From Bacteroidota bacterium (GTDB taxonomy: Bacteria; Bacteroidota; Bacteroidia; UBA4408), in NCBI GenBank assembly GCA_016721765.1, contig JADKHO010000002.1:930001-994000 (forward strand): a DNA stretch of 64,000 bases, written 5' to 3'. Under the pieces are notes generated by a model, which did no database searches, was not told the DNA's origin, and was given only the letters and a program-made list of their open reading frames with translations. The position numbers were made by a program, and so were the translations under genes. This document shows positions 16,181-24,555 of the stretch, piece by piece. The number at the start of each line of letters is the position of its first letter. Position 1 is the first letter of the stretch.

Positions 16181-19100
16181 TTATCTTAATTTTTCAATCT
16201 CAATTTTCAACAAGTCATTTTCCTTTTTAAGCTCAATCATATGCAAGGTAAGTTCCTCAACACTTTTTAATAGTTTCACTTGCATTTCTAACAAATCTAC
16301 ACCATTTTCTTGTGCTTCACATTCTGTTGGCATATCGGGTAAATGTTTGTTTTTTGCAATGAAAGCTTCAAGTTCATTTAGTGGCATCCTTTTATAATTT
16401 TTGTCAAACACATAATCTGCCCAACCTGCAGTTGCACCGATATCTACCTTCACTCTTTCTGTTCGTATTCCGTGTGTAACGTACAAATCATAATCTGCTG
16501 AAAATCCACCTATTTTAATATCCTTACCTATACCAACTTTACCGGTAGCAGTAATAATCATTTTAACATTTTGTAAAACTGAGGCATCTGTAGTAGTAAC
16601 TTCACCGGAATTGTCACCCGGTATTGTTGCAAATCTTAAGTCACCTGCAAGTGACCCCATTATTACTGATGCCCCATTTCCTGAATTGTCTTTAAAGGTC
16701 CAAGTTCCAGCTTCTGAATTTGCTGCCTTTTGGCGTGCGGCATTAAAACCTAAATAATTGGTTATCCACTCATTTCCATAGCTCCAAAATCCACCCATCG
16801 AAATGCTACCAACCCCTTGTCCTACCTGAAATTGAGCATTTGGGGCATTATTACCAATTCCAACATTACCAAAACTATAATTATTTGCATTATCCAAAAA
16901 AGGTTTAATAAAAATGGAAGGTTGATTCGGATCACCAAATAATGTTTTTCCATTGGCATTAATCGAAAAAACTTCATTATTTAAATTATTGGCTTTTAGA
17001 AAGCCTCCTATTAATTTTGTTACAGTAGAACTAGATATTAATTGGGCAGTGTATGCTGGATCACTAGAGGTTTCAACTCGCAGCCCTTCTTCTCCCATAG
17101 GAGCAATTACATCTAAATAAGTGGATGGGATGCTTGTTCCAATACCCACTCTACCGGATGGCCTGTAAACATTAACACCATTCGTTTCCCATAAGCCAAT
17201 TCCATTGAGCGTATTGGTGGAAACATAACTCAGTTTCCCATTCGCATCCGATTGAACTAAATTATATGCATTTGGTCCATTTGCTAATCCCGAAATTCGC
17301 ACCTCCCCTTGTACATCTAATTGTTCTTGCGGGTCATCGGTTCCAATTCCCACATAACTTGTGGTTAAAATACTTCCATCAAAAAAAGGTTTTATAAATA
17401 ATGAAGGTTCGGTTGTTGTAACATCACTACCAATTCTTGTTTCACCATCTCCTTTAATTGAAAAAAGTTCTTGATCCCAACTTCCGTTAAATGAGGTGCC
17501 GCTTATTATTTTAGTGCGTATATCATATACCGAGAGTTGGGTGTTTTTTTGAGGATATAATCCTCCATTTGGCGTAGTTGTTAAAACTTTTAAGCCGGTA
17601 TTTGCAACTGAATTAATGTTTGCTGTTACTTCCGGTGAACCGCTTGGCACATAAGGGCCACCTATTTCAAAATGTTTTCCAACTCTAACTACCCCAGAGT
17701 TATAACCAGGATCTGTATTTGTGCAAATGGAAACGTCTCTTCCACAAAAATAATTTATTAAAAGCCCGTTGTTTGTGCCCCCATTATTATCGGTGCCTTG
17801 CACATCAATTAATCCACTTCCATCCCAAGGTGCCGAACCCATTATTAGCGCTGAATTGGTGCTTCCTATAGGGTTGGATGGAAGTGAAGTCATAAATCCT
17901 TCAAATAAAAATTTGGTATTTGTCCCACCCAAATTTGGGCTAATACAGGTAGGCGCATTGGCATTGACTCTTCCAAAATACACTGTTTTTTCGCCAGCTA
18001 TTGAGTCACTTATAATTTTTAAAGTTTTTGATGGATTTAAAGCTATCCCTGCTTCGGCACTTATTAATTTACTAAATTTTGTTCCGCTCGAAGTAAAACG
18101 CATTGTTTCGGAATTAAAACGCTTAAACACCAAATCTTTATTATCAGCTGTACCAATATATTGGGTGGTGGGGTCAATACCTGTGTTACCGGACATTGAC
18201 CAATCCTCACGCTCGGGTGCTATAATAAAAGCTGTTTTTTCGGTGGTACATCCTGCTGCATCCACTATCGCAACGGAATAAACACCTGCCGCAAGATTAT
18301 TCGGGTTTTGAACATGCGAACCATTATTCCACGTATAAGTATAAGGGGCTGTACCACTTGTTATAGATAAATTAATACTACCGTTGTTACATGTATTACA
18401 TGATGTGTTTTTGTTATTAGAATATACAAATGGAGTTGCTGTTGCTGAAATTTCAGGCGATCGTGTCATTGATATATAAGCCCTATCTTCAGCACCATTT
18501 GCATCCATAACCAAGACGCCATAAACTCCTTCCTCTAATACATCAGTTACATTTTGTGTACTTGGTCCATGCTCCCAAACAAAAGAGTAGGAATTAGTCC
18601 CACCTGAAACTTGTAAGTTAATAGAGCCGGCTATTCCACACCCTATATTGTAATTTCCAACAACTTTAGGACTAGTAATACTTACAATATGTAAGACAGT
18701 TGGTTCAATTAAAGTTACGCTACCAAATGCTGTACAATTAGTAGCATCATGCACGGTAATTGAATAAGTTCCGGCACTTACATCAGTTATATTATCACTA
18801 GAAGTACTTCCATTGCTCCATAAATAAGTATAAGGTGGCACACCTCCTGAAACTTCAACTTTAACTTCACCATCACTCCCACCATTTTCGGAAATATGAT
18901 ACCCACCATTTTTTTCAGTTGGAATTAAAGCTGCATTAAATGGCTCAGGTTCAACCAAACCAATAGCCCTAACTACACTTGCCCCATTTGATGCAGTTAC
19001 TGTAACACTATAGTCGCCTGCAATCAAATTTGAACGATTCCTTGTTGTAATTCCGTCATTCCAAACATAGGTGTATGGGGCGACTCCACCTGTTATAAAC

Positions 19101-19258
19101 AAATTAATTGAGCCGGTGTTTGCACCGTGGCAACTTATATTATAACCACCGACATACAAAGAAGGTGTTAACTGCACATCAAATTCCTGAGCGCTTACTG
19201 CTGAACTAAATAAAAGCATTAAAAATGCAGTTCTAAAAAGAAAGGATAATTTTTTCAT
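16181..19258 (-). CDS. SprB-repeat adhesin with trimerising tail-fibre-like C-terminus
   Basis: 1025 residues with a signal peptide (FLMLLFSSAVSAQ). Four SprB-type repeats fill residues 25-345; each has an ISCHGANTGSINL-like start, GGVAPYTYVWNDG and an AGDYSVTV phrase. These repeats occur in the gliding adhesin SprB and other surface proteins. The middle carries motifs such as VGIGTDDPQEQLDVQGEV, found in tail-fibre-like stalks. The end (NYKRMPLNELEAFIAKNKHLPDMP, then a leucine-rich coiled coil) matches a Bacteroidota C-terminal domain thought to trimerise, and there is no T9SS signal. It is the first gene of the operon. Confidence 0.82.
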   Translation of the reverse strand: MKKLSFLFRTAFLMLLFSSAVSAQEFDVQLTPSLYVGGYNISCHGANTGSINLFITGGVAPYTYVWNDGITTRNRSNLIAGDYSVTVTASNGASVVRAIGLVEPEPFNAALIPTEKNGGYHISENGGSDGEVKVEVSGGVPPYTYLWSNGSTSSDNITDVSAGTYSITVHDATNCTAFGSVTLIEPTVLHIVSITSPKVVGNYNIGCGIAGSINLQVSGGTNSYSFVWEHGPSTQNVTDVLEEGVYGVLVMDANGAEDRAYISMTRSPEISATATPFVYSNNKNTSCNTCNNGSINLSITSGTAPYTYTWNNGSHVQNPNNLAAGVYSVAIVDAAGCTTEKTAFIIAPEREDWSMSGNTGIDPTTQYIGTADNKDLVFKRFNSETMRFTSSGTKFSKLISAEAGIALNPSKTLKIISDSIAGEKTVYFGRVNANAPTCISPNLGGTNTKFLFEGFMTSLPSNPIGSTNSALIMGSAPWDGSGLIDVQGTDNNGGTNNGLLINYFCGRDVSICTNTDPGYNSGVVRVGKHFEIGGPYVPSGSPEVTANINSVANTGLKVLTTTPNGGLYPQKNTQLSVYDIRTKIISGTSFNGSWDQELFSIKGDGETRIGSDVTTTEPSLFIKPFFDGSILTTSYVGIGTDDPQEQLDVQGEVRISGLANGPNAYNLVQSDANGKLSYVSTNTLNGIGLWETNGVNVYRPSGRVGIGTSIPSTYLDVIAPMGEEGLRVETSSDPAYTAQLISSSTVTKLIGGFLKANNLNNEVFSINANGKTLFGDPNQPSIFIKPFLDNANNYSFGNVGIGNNAPNAQFQVGQGVGSISMGGFWSYGNEWITNYLGFNAARQKAANSEAGTWTFKDNSGNGASVIMGSLAGDLRFATIPGDNSGEVTTTDASVLQNVKMIITATGKVGIGKDIKIGGFSADYDLYVTHGIRTERVKVDIGATAGWADYVFDKNYKRMPLNELEAFIAKNKHLPDMPTECEAQENGVDLLEMQVKLLKSVEELTLHMIELKKENDLLKIEIEKLR

Positions 19259-19569
19259 GAGGTAGCGTTTTAGTTATAAATTGGGATAAAAGGATTGGCG
19301 ATACAAGGTTGAACAAAGGATTTTGGATTGTCAATACTCAAAAAGGATGATATTTGAGTGATTACAAAAAAGGCGCTTGGAAATTGCTTAGAAAGAGAAT
19401 GGGTAGTTCTTATCATGTAGTTCGGTTTTAAAAATTAAAACTCCAACCTTACATTTTTCACTCAATTTTTTAAGTGAAAATCCTTCTAAGTAAAAAGCCT
19501 AAATAAAATGCATTTGGGCGATGAATTATTTGATGGGGTCAATTAAAGAAAAATAAATTGAAATGTCAA

Positions 19570-19585
19570 TCCGTATTTCTACGGA
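19570..19585. repeat. Palindrome TCCGTATTTCTACGGA, copy 1
   Basis: Stem TCCGTA/TACGGA with a TTTC loop, followed by AAAATTCAATTATTTTTT. The identical 16-mer recurs at 20848-20863, followed by a similar ATTCGATTATTTTTTT, making a roughly 40-bp imperfect direct repeat around 1.26 kb of non-coding DNA. Confidence 0.6.
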
Positions 19586-20369
19586 AAATTCAATTATTTT
19601 TTGGATAGCTACAAACCAATGATAGAAAGGAATCAAACAATTTATTTGCGAATATCGCAAATTTTTGTTTAAATTTTTTTCGGCAGATTTGATAAAACAG
19701 GAGCAAAATATTGGCGATTTTAGCGGGAACGAAAAGCAAGAAAAAAACTCCCTTTTTTTTAGAAATAAAACATGCCATTTTTTACTTCCAATTCATTTAA
19801 TAATTTTCTTTGAGCGGCTAATTATTTATCTAAGCATGAAATAGATTTAAGGCAAAATACTCCTGTCGCAAATTGTTTTTTGCATTGTTGCCTGCAAGCT
19901 TTTATAATGGCTAAACCCAATTTCATTTTTCTGGATTCTGAATTAGAGCGATTTTGATGTTATAACTTGTTGTAGCAAGATAACTGCTAAAGATTTCTAG
20001 GCATTTTATTTTCGAAAAATCAAATAGCTGCTTTTATACTTTTATTTCAAGCTTTAACTAAGCTATTCCTAATCAAACAAAAATAATTGCTGGCTTTTCG
20101 AAGAAATTTCGAATAGCTCCCAAACGATTACTCAATTCAAACACAGTTTAACTCGATGTGAATTAAAAATAACGGACTTTATCCAAGCAATTCTAGACTT
20201 CTCACTTAAAATAATGGATTGTTGCCAATGTATTTCTGATAATTTGAAGCTTTTTGGAGCATATTACAAGAGTTTTTCTAAAGTGTAACCTGTTTGCATA
20301 GTATTTTAATGTTATTTAGATGGCATTTTTATGCCTTTTACATACCATTTACATAGATTTTAATGTTAT

Positions 20370-20519
20370 TTACAGGCTTATCCGTAACAATAACACAGTT
20401 TTATACAAGAATTACAGACTTATCCGTAACAATAACACGGTTTATCACATTAATAACTCATTTATCCGTAACAATAATTCATTTTTTCGAATCAATTACA
20501 GACTTAGCCGTAACAAATA
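20370..20519. repeat. 42-bp tandem repeat array (iteron-like)
   Basis: Three full units and a 24-base partial unit start at 20370, 20412, 20454 and 20496. The conserved core ACTTATCCGTAACAATAACA places CCGTAAC exactly every 42 bases (20382, 20424, 20466, 20508); the rest of each unit diverges. Forty-two bases is four helical turns, so the cores face the same side of the DNA. The unit length is also a multiple of three, which leaves short open frames, but their product is low complexity. Confidence 0.75.
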
Positions 20520-20847
20520 AGTGCTGTAAACTACTGAATTTACACGGTTTTATGAAATGGGATGATAAATTCCACGCATTTTAGCTTAGTGTCGCTCACA
20601 TTTGAATTAGGCAATTGCTAAAAGATATCATTTTCACCGTTTCCTGACTTGCGCATTTCCATTTCAGAAAACAAAAAAACTCAAGCCAAATTTTGCTTTT
20701 TGTGTTTTACAATTTTCGAATATTTTTCTCCCCCATTTTCCAAAATCTGACGGAATTTTCCGGTCCCGTTTTTTGCAGAAATCGCAAAAATAGTTAGCAA
20801 TCATTTACCAGCGTTGAGCTACAGCTATTTTTAAGATAGTTGCATTT

Positions 20848-20863
20848 TCCGTATTTCTACGGA
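20848..20863. repeat. Palindrome TCCGTATTTCTACGGA, copy 2
   Basis: Exact second copy of the 19570-19585 palindrome in the same orientation relative to a following AT-rich tail. It shares the TCCGTA half-site with the 42-bp array between the two copies. Confidence 0.6.
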
Positions 20864-21078
20864 TTGATAATTCGATTATTTTTTTATTGCTTTAGCGGGA
20901 TTTAATTTATTAAAGTGGCTAGGGATAAATTTGAGTTCTTTGAATTATTTTGATAAATAACATTAAAACAAGCTGAAAGCAATAATAAAAGTGGATAAAC
21001 TATCTTGATAAATTTTTTAAGACCTAATAATGCACTTTATTTTGGGTAAATAGGGATTGAAAATATAAAATATTCTTT

Positions 21079-21213
21079 TTGAAAGCACCTGAAAAATATT
21101 ATGATGGAATAGAGTGGATAATTCCAATAATTACAGATTTAGTGTCTGATAAATTATCAGCAAAAGAAATAATTAAAAAAGTAATCACAATTATTCAAAC
21201 AATAAATAAATAA
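21079..21213 (+). CDS. Small 44-residue protein upstream of the ThsB-like genes
   Basis: A short frame from a TTG at 21079 ends 7 bases before the first ThsB-like gene. The translation contains KYYDGIEWIIPIITDLVSDK and KEIIKKVITIIQTINK. It has an aromatic/acidic start and two amphipathic isoleucine-rich helices, and looks coding rather than random. No ATG is in frame. The open frame reaches back to 21061, so a non-ATG start is required or the piece is the tail of a lost gene. Its position argues for cotranscription with the TIR genes. It could be a leader peptide, a small effector or a remnant; function unknown. Confidence 0.45.
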   Translation: MKAPEKYYDGIEWIIPIITDLVSDKLSAKEIIKKVITIIQTINK

Positions 21214-21220
21214 ATAGGTC

Positions 21221-21712
21221 ATGGCAAGAAAAACATTCTTTAGCTTCCATTATGAAAATGATGTATGGAGAGCAAATCAAGTTAGAAATAGTTGGGTAAC
21301 CAAGGACAATAACGAAGCGGCTGGCTTTATTGATTTTGCAGATTTTGAGAAAGTAGAGAAAGAAGGAGAGACTGCAATAAAGCAATGGATAGATAAACAG
21401 CTTGAAGGAACTTCTGTAACTGTTGTATTGATTGGTTCAGACACCAACAATCGTCCGTATGTAAAATATGAGTTAGAAAAAAGCTGGGAAAAGGGCAATG
21501 GCATTTTGGGTATTTATATTCATCAACAAAAGAATAAAGACGGGAAAATTGATAAAAAGGGAAGTAATTCATTTGGCCCTCTCTTTAAAAAGAGTTCTGA
21601 TGACAAGCAATATTTTTGGGAACGATTTGAAACTTATGACTGGGTTGATGATGACGGTTATAATAACATGGGAAAATGGATTGAATTAGCAGCAAAAAAA
21701 GCAGGTAGATAA
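21221..21712 (+). CDS. Thoeris ThsB-like TIR protein (MTH538/DUF1863 type), copy 1
   Basis: 163 residues. It starts with RKTFFSFHYENDVWRANQVRNSWV, the beta-1/alpha-1 signature of ThsB-type TIR proteins, and continues with GTSVTVVLIGSDTNNRPYVKYELEKSWEKGNGILGIYIH. The Glu in YEL is at the position of the candidate catalytic residue of TIR NADases. ThsB proteins make a cyclic ADP-ribose-type signal from NAD on phage infection, which ThsA senses through a SLOG or macro domain. No ThsA is adjacent. The stop overlaps the next start by one base (TAATG), so translation is coupled. Confidence 0.85.
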   Translation: MARKTFFSFHYENDVWRANQVRNSWVTKDNNEAAGFIDFADFEKVEKEGETAIKQWIDKQLEGTSVTVVLIGSDTNNRPYVKYELEKSWEKGNGILGIYIHQQKNKDGKIDKKGSNSFGPLFKKSSDDKQYFWERFETYDWVDDDGYNNMGKWIELAAKKAGR

Positions 21713-22335
21713 TGGCAAGATATGTTTTTTTTAGTTTCGCTTATGACGATGTAAAGAACTTCAAAGTAAACGTTGTTCGGCACAGTTGGCTAATCAATAA
21801 AAATGAAGAAACTTTTATTGATGGTTCAATTTGGGAAAAGGATAAAACCAAAGGTTCAATAGCAATAATGAAGCTTATTGAGAATGGTTTAAACAAAACA
21901 TCGGTAACGGCAATTCTAATTGGAGAAGAAACGGCAAATAGGCGTTGGGTTAATTATGAACTAATAAAAAGTTTTGACCGAGGAAACGGAATTTTAGGAG
22001 TTTATATTAATAGAATCAGAGGCAAACAACAAGCAATTTCAGCAAGAGGCCTTAATCCACTTGACCGTCTTGCATTTCAAATTTCAGAGGATGGAAGGAA
22101 AATTCGGTTTTATGAATTGATAAATCGCAAATGGGTCGTTTACTCTGACTTACCTGAAATAAATAATAAGAAGTCAAATACACTTTACTTTGAAGATAGC
22201 TTTTGGAAGGGTAATGATTTTGGAAAATCATTTCGCTTTTCTGAAATGTTCAATACTTTTTGTTGGATAAATGATGATGGACACAAAAACTTTTCATCTT
22301 GGGTTGAAGAAGCGGCAAATGAAGCAGGACGATAA
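21712..22335 (+). CDS. Thoeris ThsB-like TIR protein, copy 2
   Basis: 207 residues, the closest of the three to classical ThsB in length and motifs: ARYVFFSFAYDDVKNFKVNVVRHSWL at the start, NKTSVTAILIGEETANRRWVNYELIKSFDRGNGILGVYIN in the middle with the conserved Glu, then GLNPLDRLAFQISEDGRKI and a C-terminal FCWINDDGHKNFSSWVEEAA. Copy 1 has a shorter version of the same tail (YDWVDDDGYNNMGKWIELAA). Several ThsB paralogues in one locus are known in Thoeris and widen phage recognition. Here they occur without ThsA. Confidence 0.88.
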   Translation: MARYVFFSFAYDDVKNFKVNVVRHSWLINKNEETFIDGSIWEKDKTKGSIAIMKLIENGLNKTSVTAILIGEETANRRWVNYELIKSFDRGNGILGVYINRIRGKQQAISARGLNPLDRLAFQISEDGRKIRFYELINRKWVVYSDLPEINNKKSNTLYFEDSFWKGNDFGKSFRFSEMFNTFCWINDDGHKNFSSWVEEAANEAGR

Positions 22336-22352
22336 ACATAAAATATATTTTC

Positions 22353-22730
22353 ATGAGTAAATCAATTTTTATTAGTTGCGTTTTTGAAGACAGTCATAGA
22401 ATTGAGTCAATAAAAAAATGGGCTATGAACAACCGACTTGGGGATGTAATAATTACCCATGAAACGGAAGATAAACGCCCACTTGGTAAAGATGCAATCA
22501 AGAAACATATTCAAAGCAAAATTGAAGGCGCTGCCATAATATTAGTATTGATTGGACAAGACACACATAATCATGAATGGATTGAAGCAGAAGTTGAGCT
22601 TGCAAACAGTTTTCATAAAGAAATTATTTGCGTTAGAGTTCCTCAAACCAAAGGTGCAGCTCCAATTTTGCTGGCAAATAAACGTTTAATTAGTTTTGAC
22701 CCTGACGCTATTAAAAAGCTAATTTCATAG
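22353..22730 (+). CDS. Short ThsB-like/TIR-like protein, copy 3
   Basis: 125 residues. KSIFISCVFEDSHRIESIKKW at the start and EGAAIILVLIGQDTHNHEWIEAEVELANSFHKEIICVRVP in the centre give the same fold as copies 1 and 2, with the Glu of EAEV where the others have YE. It is shorter and more diverged and lacks the DDGY/DDGH tail. It begins 17 bases after copy 2, so it belongs to the same transcription unit. It might be a regulatory or differently specific TIR subunit. Confidence 0.75.
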   Translation: MSKSIFISCVFEDSHRIESIKKWAMNNRLGDVIITHETEDKRPLGKDAIKKHIQSKIEGAAIILVLIGQDTHNHEWIEAEVELANSFHKEIICVRVPQTKGAAPILLANKRLISFDPDAIKKLIS

Positions 22731-22875
22731 ACTATACTTAAACAGAATAAAGAGACAAAAAGCACAGAGCAAATGGATCATTTGAAAAAAGATAGATATC
22801 AAGTTCCGTAGATTATTTTTACAACGTACGTCTTTTTTAATTCAATTTTATTGCCATCTCACAAATAATAAATTT

Positions 22876-22902
22876 GGTTTTGCCTAAGTCATAAGCAAAA
22901 CC
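22876..22902. promoter_or_regulatory. Palindromic operator in the hsdM promoter region
   Basis: A perfect 8-bp inverted repeat, GGTTTTGC (22876-22883) and GCAAAACC (22895-22902), 11 bases apart. A TTTG lies in the left arm and AACCTTTG (22899-22906, one mismatch to TAnnTTTG) overlaps the right arm. A protein bound here would block the start of the restriction operon, about 90 bases before hsdM. Confidence 0.5.
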
Positions 22903-22992
22903 TTTGTAAACATTTATTGTCCACGCAACAACAATAACTTTAAGTATTTATAACTTAGCAAATTCCTAGACTTAAAATACTTATACCCAAAA

Positions 22993-24555
22993 ATGGCAAA
23001 ACAAAAAAAAGAAGTAAAAGAAAAAAGCATTGAAGTTACCCTTTGGGAAGCAGCTAATAAATTGAGAGGTAGCGTAGAGCCTGCCGAATACAAACACGTA
23101 GTATTAGGCCTGATTTTCTTAAAGTTTGCCAGTGACAAGTTTGAAGAACATCGAGCCAAATTGATTGCAGAAGGCAAAGACAAATACCTTGAACTGGCTG
23201 ACTTCTACAATATGAGCAACGTATTCTTTTTGGAAGAAACAAGCCGGTGGAGTCTCCTTATAAAAAAGTCAAAACAAAACGACATTGCATTGCTCATTGA
23301 CACAGCATTGCATACTATTGAAAAAAACAACAAAGCACTGAAAGGTGCATTGCCCGACAATTACTTTTCTCGTTTGGGTTTGGATGTAACCAAACTAGCT
23401 TCTTTGCTTGATACCATTAACGACATTGACACCATCAAAGACCCGAAGCAAGATGTTGTTGGGAAAGTGTATGAATACTTTCTTTCAAAATTTGCATTGG
23501 CAGAAGGAAAAGGCAAAGGAGAATTTTACACCCCCAAAAGCATTGTAAACCTGATTGCCGAAATGATTGAACCTTACAAGGGAATTATCTATGACCCAGC
23601 TTGTGGTTCGGGTGGAATGTTTGTGCAGAGTATTAAGTTTATTGAAGCACACCACGGCAACAAAAAAGAAATTAGCATTTACGGACAGGAATACACCAAC
23701 ACGACTTACAAACTGGCGAAAATGAATTTGGCCATTAGAGGCATTAGTGGCAATCTTGGTGAAAAAGCTGCCGACACTTTTGCAGACGATCAACACAAAG
23801 ACCTTAAAGCAGATTACATAATGGCTAATCCACCTTTTAACCAAAAAGATTGGCGTGCCGAGAACGAATTGAAAGACGACCCACGTTGGAGAGGCTATGA
23901 TGTGCCTCCCAAAAGCAACGCCAATTATGGTTGGATATTAAATATGGTTTCTAAACTTTCCGACAATGGTATTGCAGGTTTTATATTGGCAAACGGTGCA
24001 TTGAGTGGCGGTGGCGAAGAATATAAAATACGCAGAAAACTGATTGAAAATAAATTGGTGGAAGCCATTTTGGTATTGCCACGTAATTTGTTTTATACCA
24101 CCGACATCAGCGTTACGCTTTGGATTGTGAACAAAAACAAAAAAGCACAAAATAAAAAAGTGGGAGTCGAAACCCGCAACAACCGTGACCGTGAAAAGGA
24201 AATCTTATTTATGGATTTGCGACAAATGGGCGAACCATTTGAAAAGAAATACACACAGTTTTCTGAGACTGATATTCAAAAAGTAACAAGTACATACCAC
24301 CAATGGCAAACTAAAAATATTGAAAACGTTCCTGAATTCTGCTATTCGGCAACGTTTGATGAAGTAGCCAAAAAAGATTTTTCACTCGTTCCGAGCAAAT
24401 ACATTGAGTTTGTAAACCGTGACGAGAATATTGACTTTGACAAAAAAATGCAAATCCTGCAAAACGAATTTGCAGGATTACTAAAAGCAGAAGCTAATTC
24501 AAAAAATGATTTACTAACCGTGTTTAAAGAATTGGGTTATGAAATCACATTATAA
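22993..24555 (+). CDS. hsdM: Type I restriction-modification DNA methyltransferase subunit
   Basis: 520 residues. The N-terminal helical HsdM domain (LRGSVEPAEYKHVVLGLIFL) is followed by the N6-adenine methyltransferase domain with motif I DPACGSGGMF (about residue 201) and catalytic motif IV NPPF (about 279). GEFYTPKSIVNLIAEMI before motif I is characteristic of HsdM. It methylates adenine in the target set by HsdS and forms the M2S core for HsdR. It overlaps hsdS by 17 bases, so translation is coupled. It appears intact. Confidence 0.96.
   Translation: MAKQKKEVKEKSIEVTLWEAANKLRGSVEPAEYKHVVLGLIFLKFASDKFEEHRAKLIAEGKDKYLELADFYNMSNVFFLEETSRWSLLIKKSKQNDIALLIDTALHTIEKNNKALKGALPDNYFSRLGLDVTKLASLLDTINDIDTIKDPKQDVVGKVYEYFLSKFALAEGKGKGEFYTPKSIVNLIAEMIEPYKGIIYDPACGSGGMFVQSIKFIEAHHGNKKEISIYGQEYTNTTYKLAKMNLAIRGISGNLGEKAADTFADDQHKDLKADYIMANPPFNQKDWRAENELKDDPRWRGYDVPPKSNANYGWILNMVSKLSDNGIAGFILANGALSGGGEEYKIRRKLIENKLVEAILVLPRNLFYTTDISVTLWIVNKNKKAQNKKVGVETRNNRDREKEILFMDLRQMGEPFEKKYTQFSETDIQKVTSTYHQWQTKNIENVPEFCYSATFDEVAKKDFSLVPSKYIEFVNRDENIDFDKKMQILQNEFAGLLKAEANSKNDLLTVFKELGYEITL

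Larger units (their letters stand above)
19259..21078. other. 1.8-kb AT-rich tract without credible genes
   Basis: No reading frame here looks coding; the longest short frames are low complexity or read through repeats. It contains a pair of TCCGTATTTCTACGGA palindromes, a 42-bp tandem array and many T-rich runs. It separates the minus-strand surface operon from the plus-strand TIR genes and so must hold both promoters, though I could not assign them with confidence. Confidence 0.6.

Noticed and set aside
19590..19778. 62-residue minus-strand frame
   Set aside because: The sequence is lysine- and phenylalanine-rich from AT-rich DNA, with no start signal, neighbours or family.
20370..20519. 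CRISPR array
   Set aside because: The unit is a 20-base core plus a half-conserved remainder, with no true unique spacers, only four copies and no cas gene in the window.
20320..20520. A 66-residue open frame with 14-residue repeats
   Set aside because: It comes from the 42-bp repeat unit being a multiple of three. Another frame is also open, the composition is low complexity and no start signal is seen, so I treat it as a DNA repeat.
21221..22730. A complete Thoeris system
   Set aside because: No SIR2-SLOG or membrane-macro ThsA gene is found in the island. The SLOG protein at 26876 has no effector domain fused to it and lies in a separate operon.
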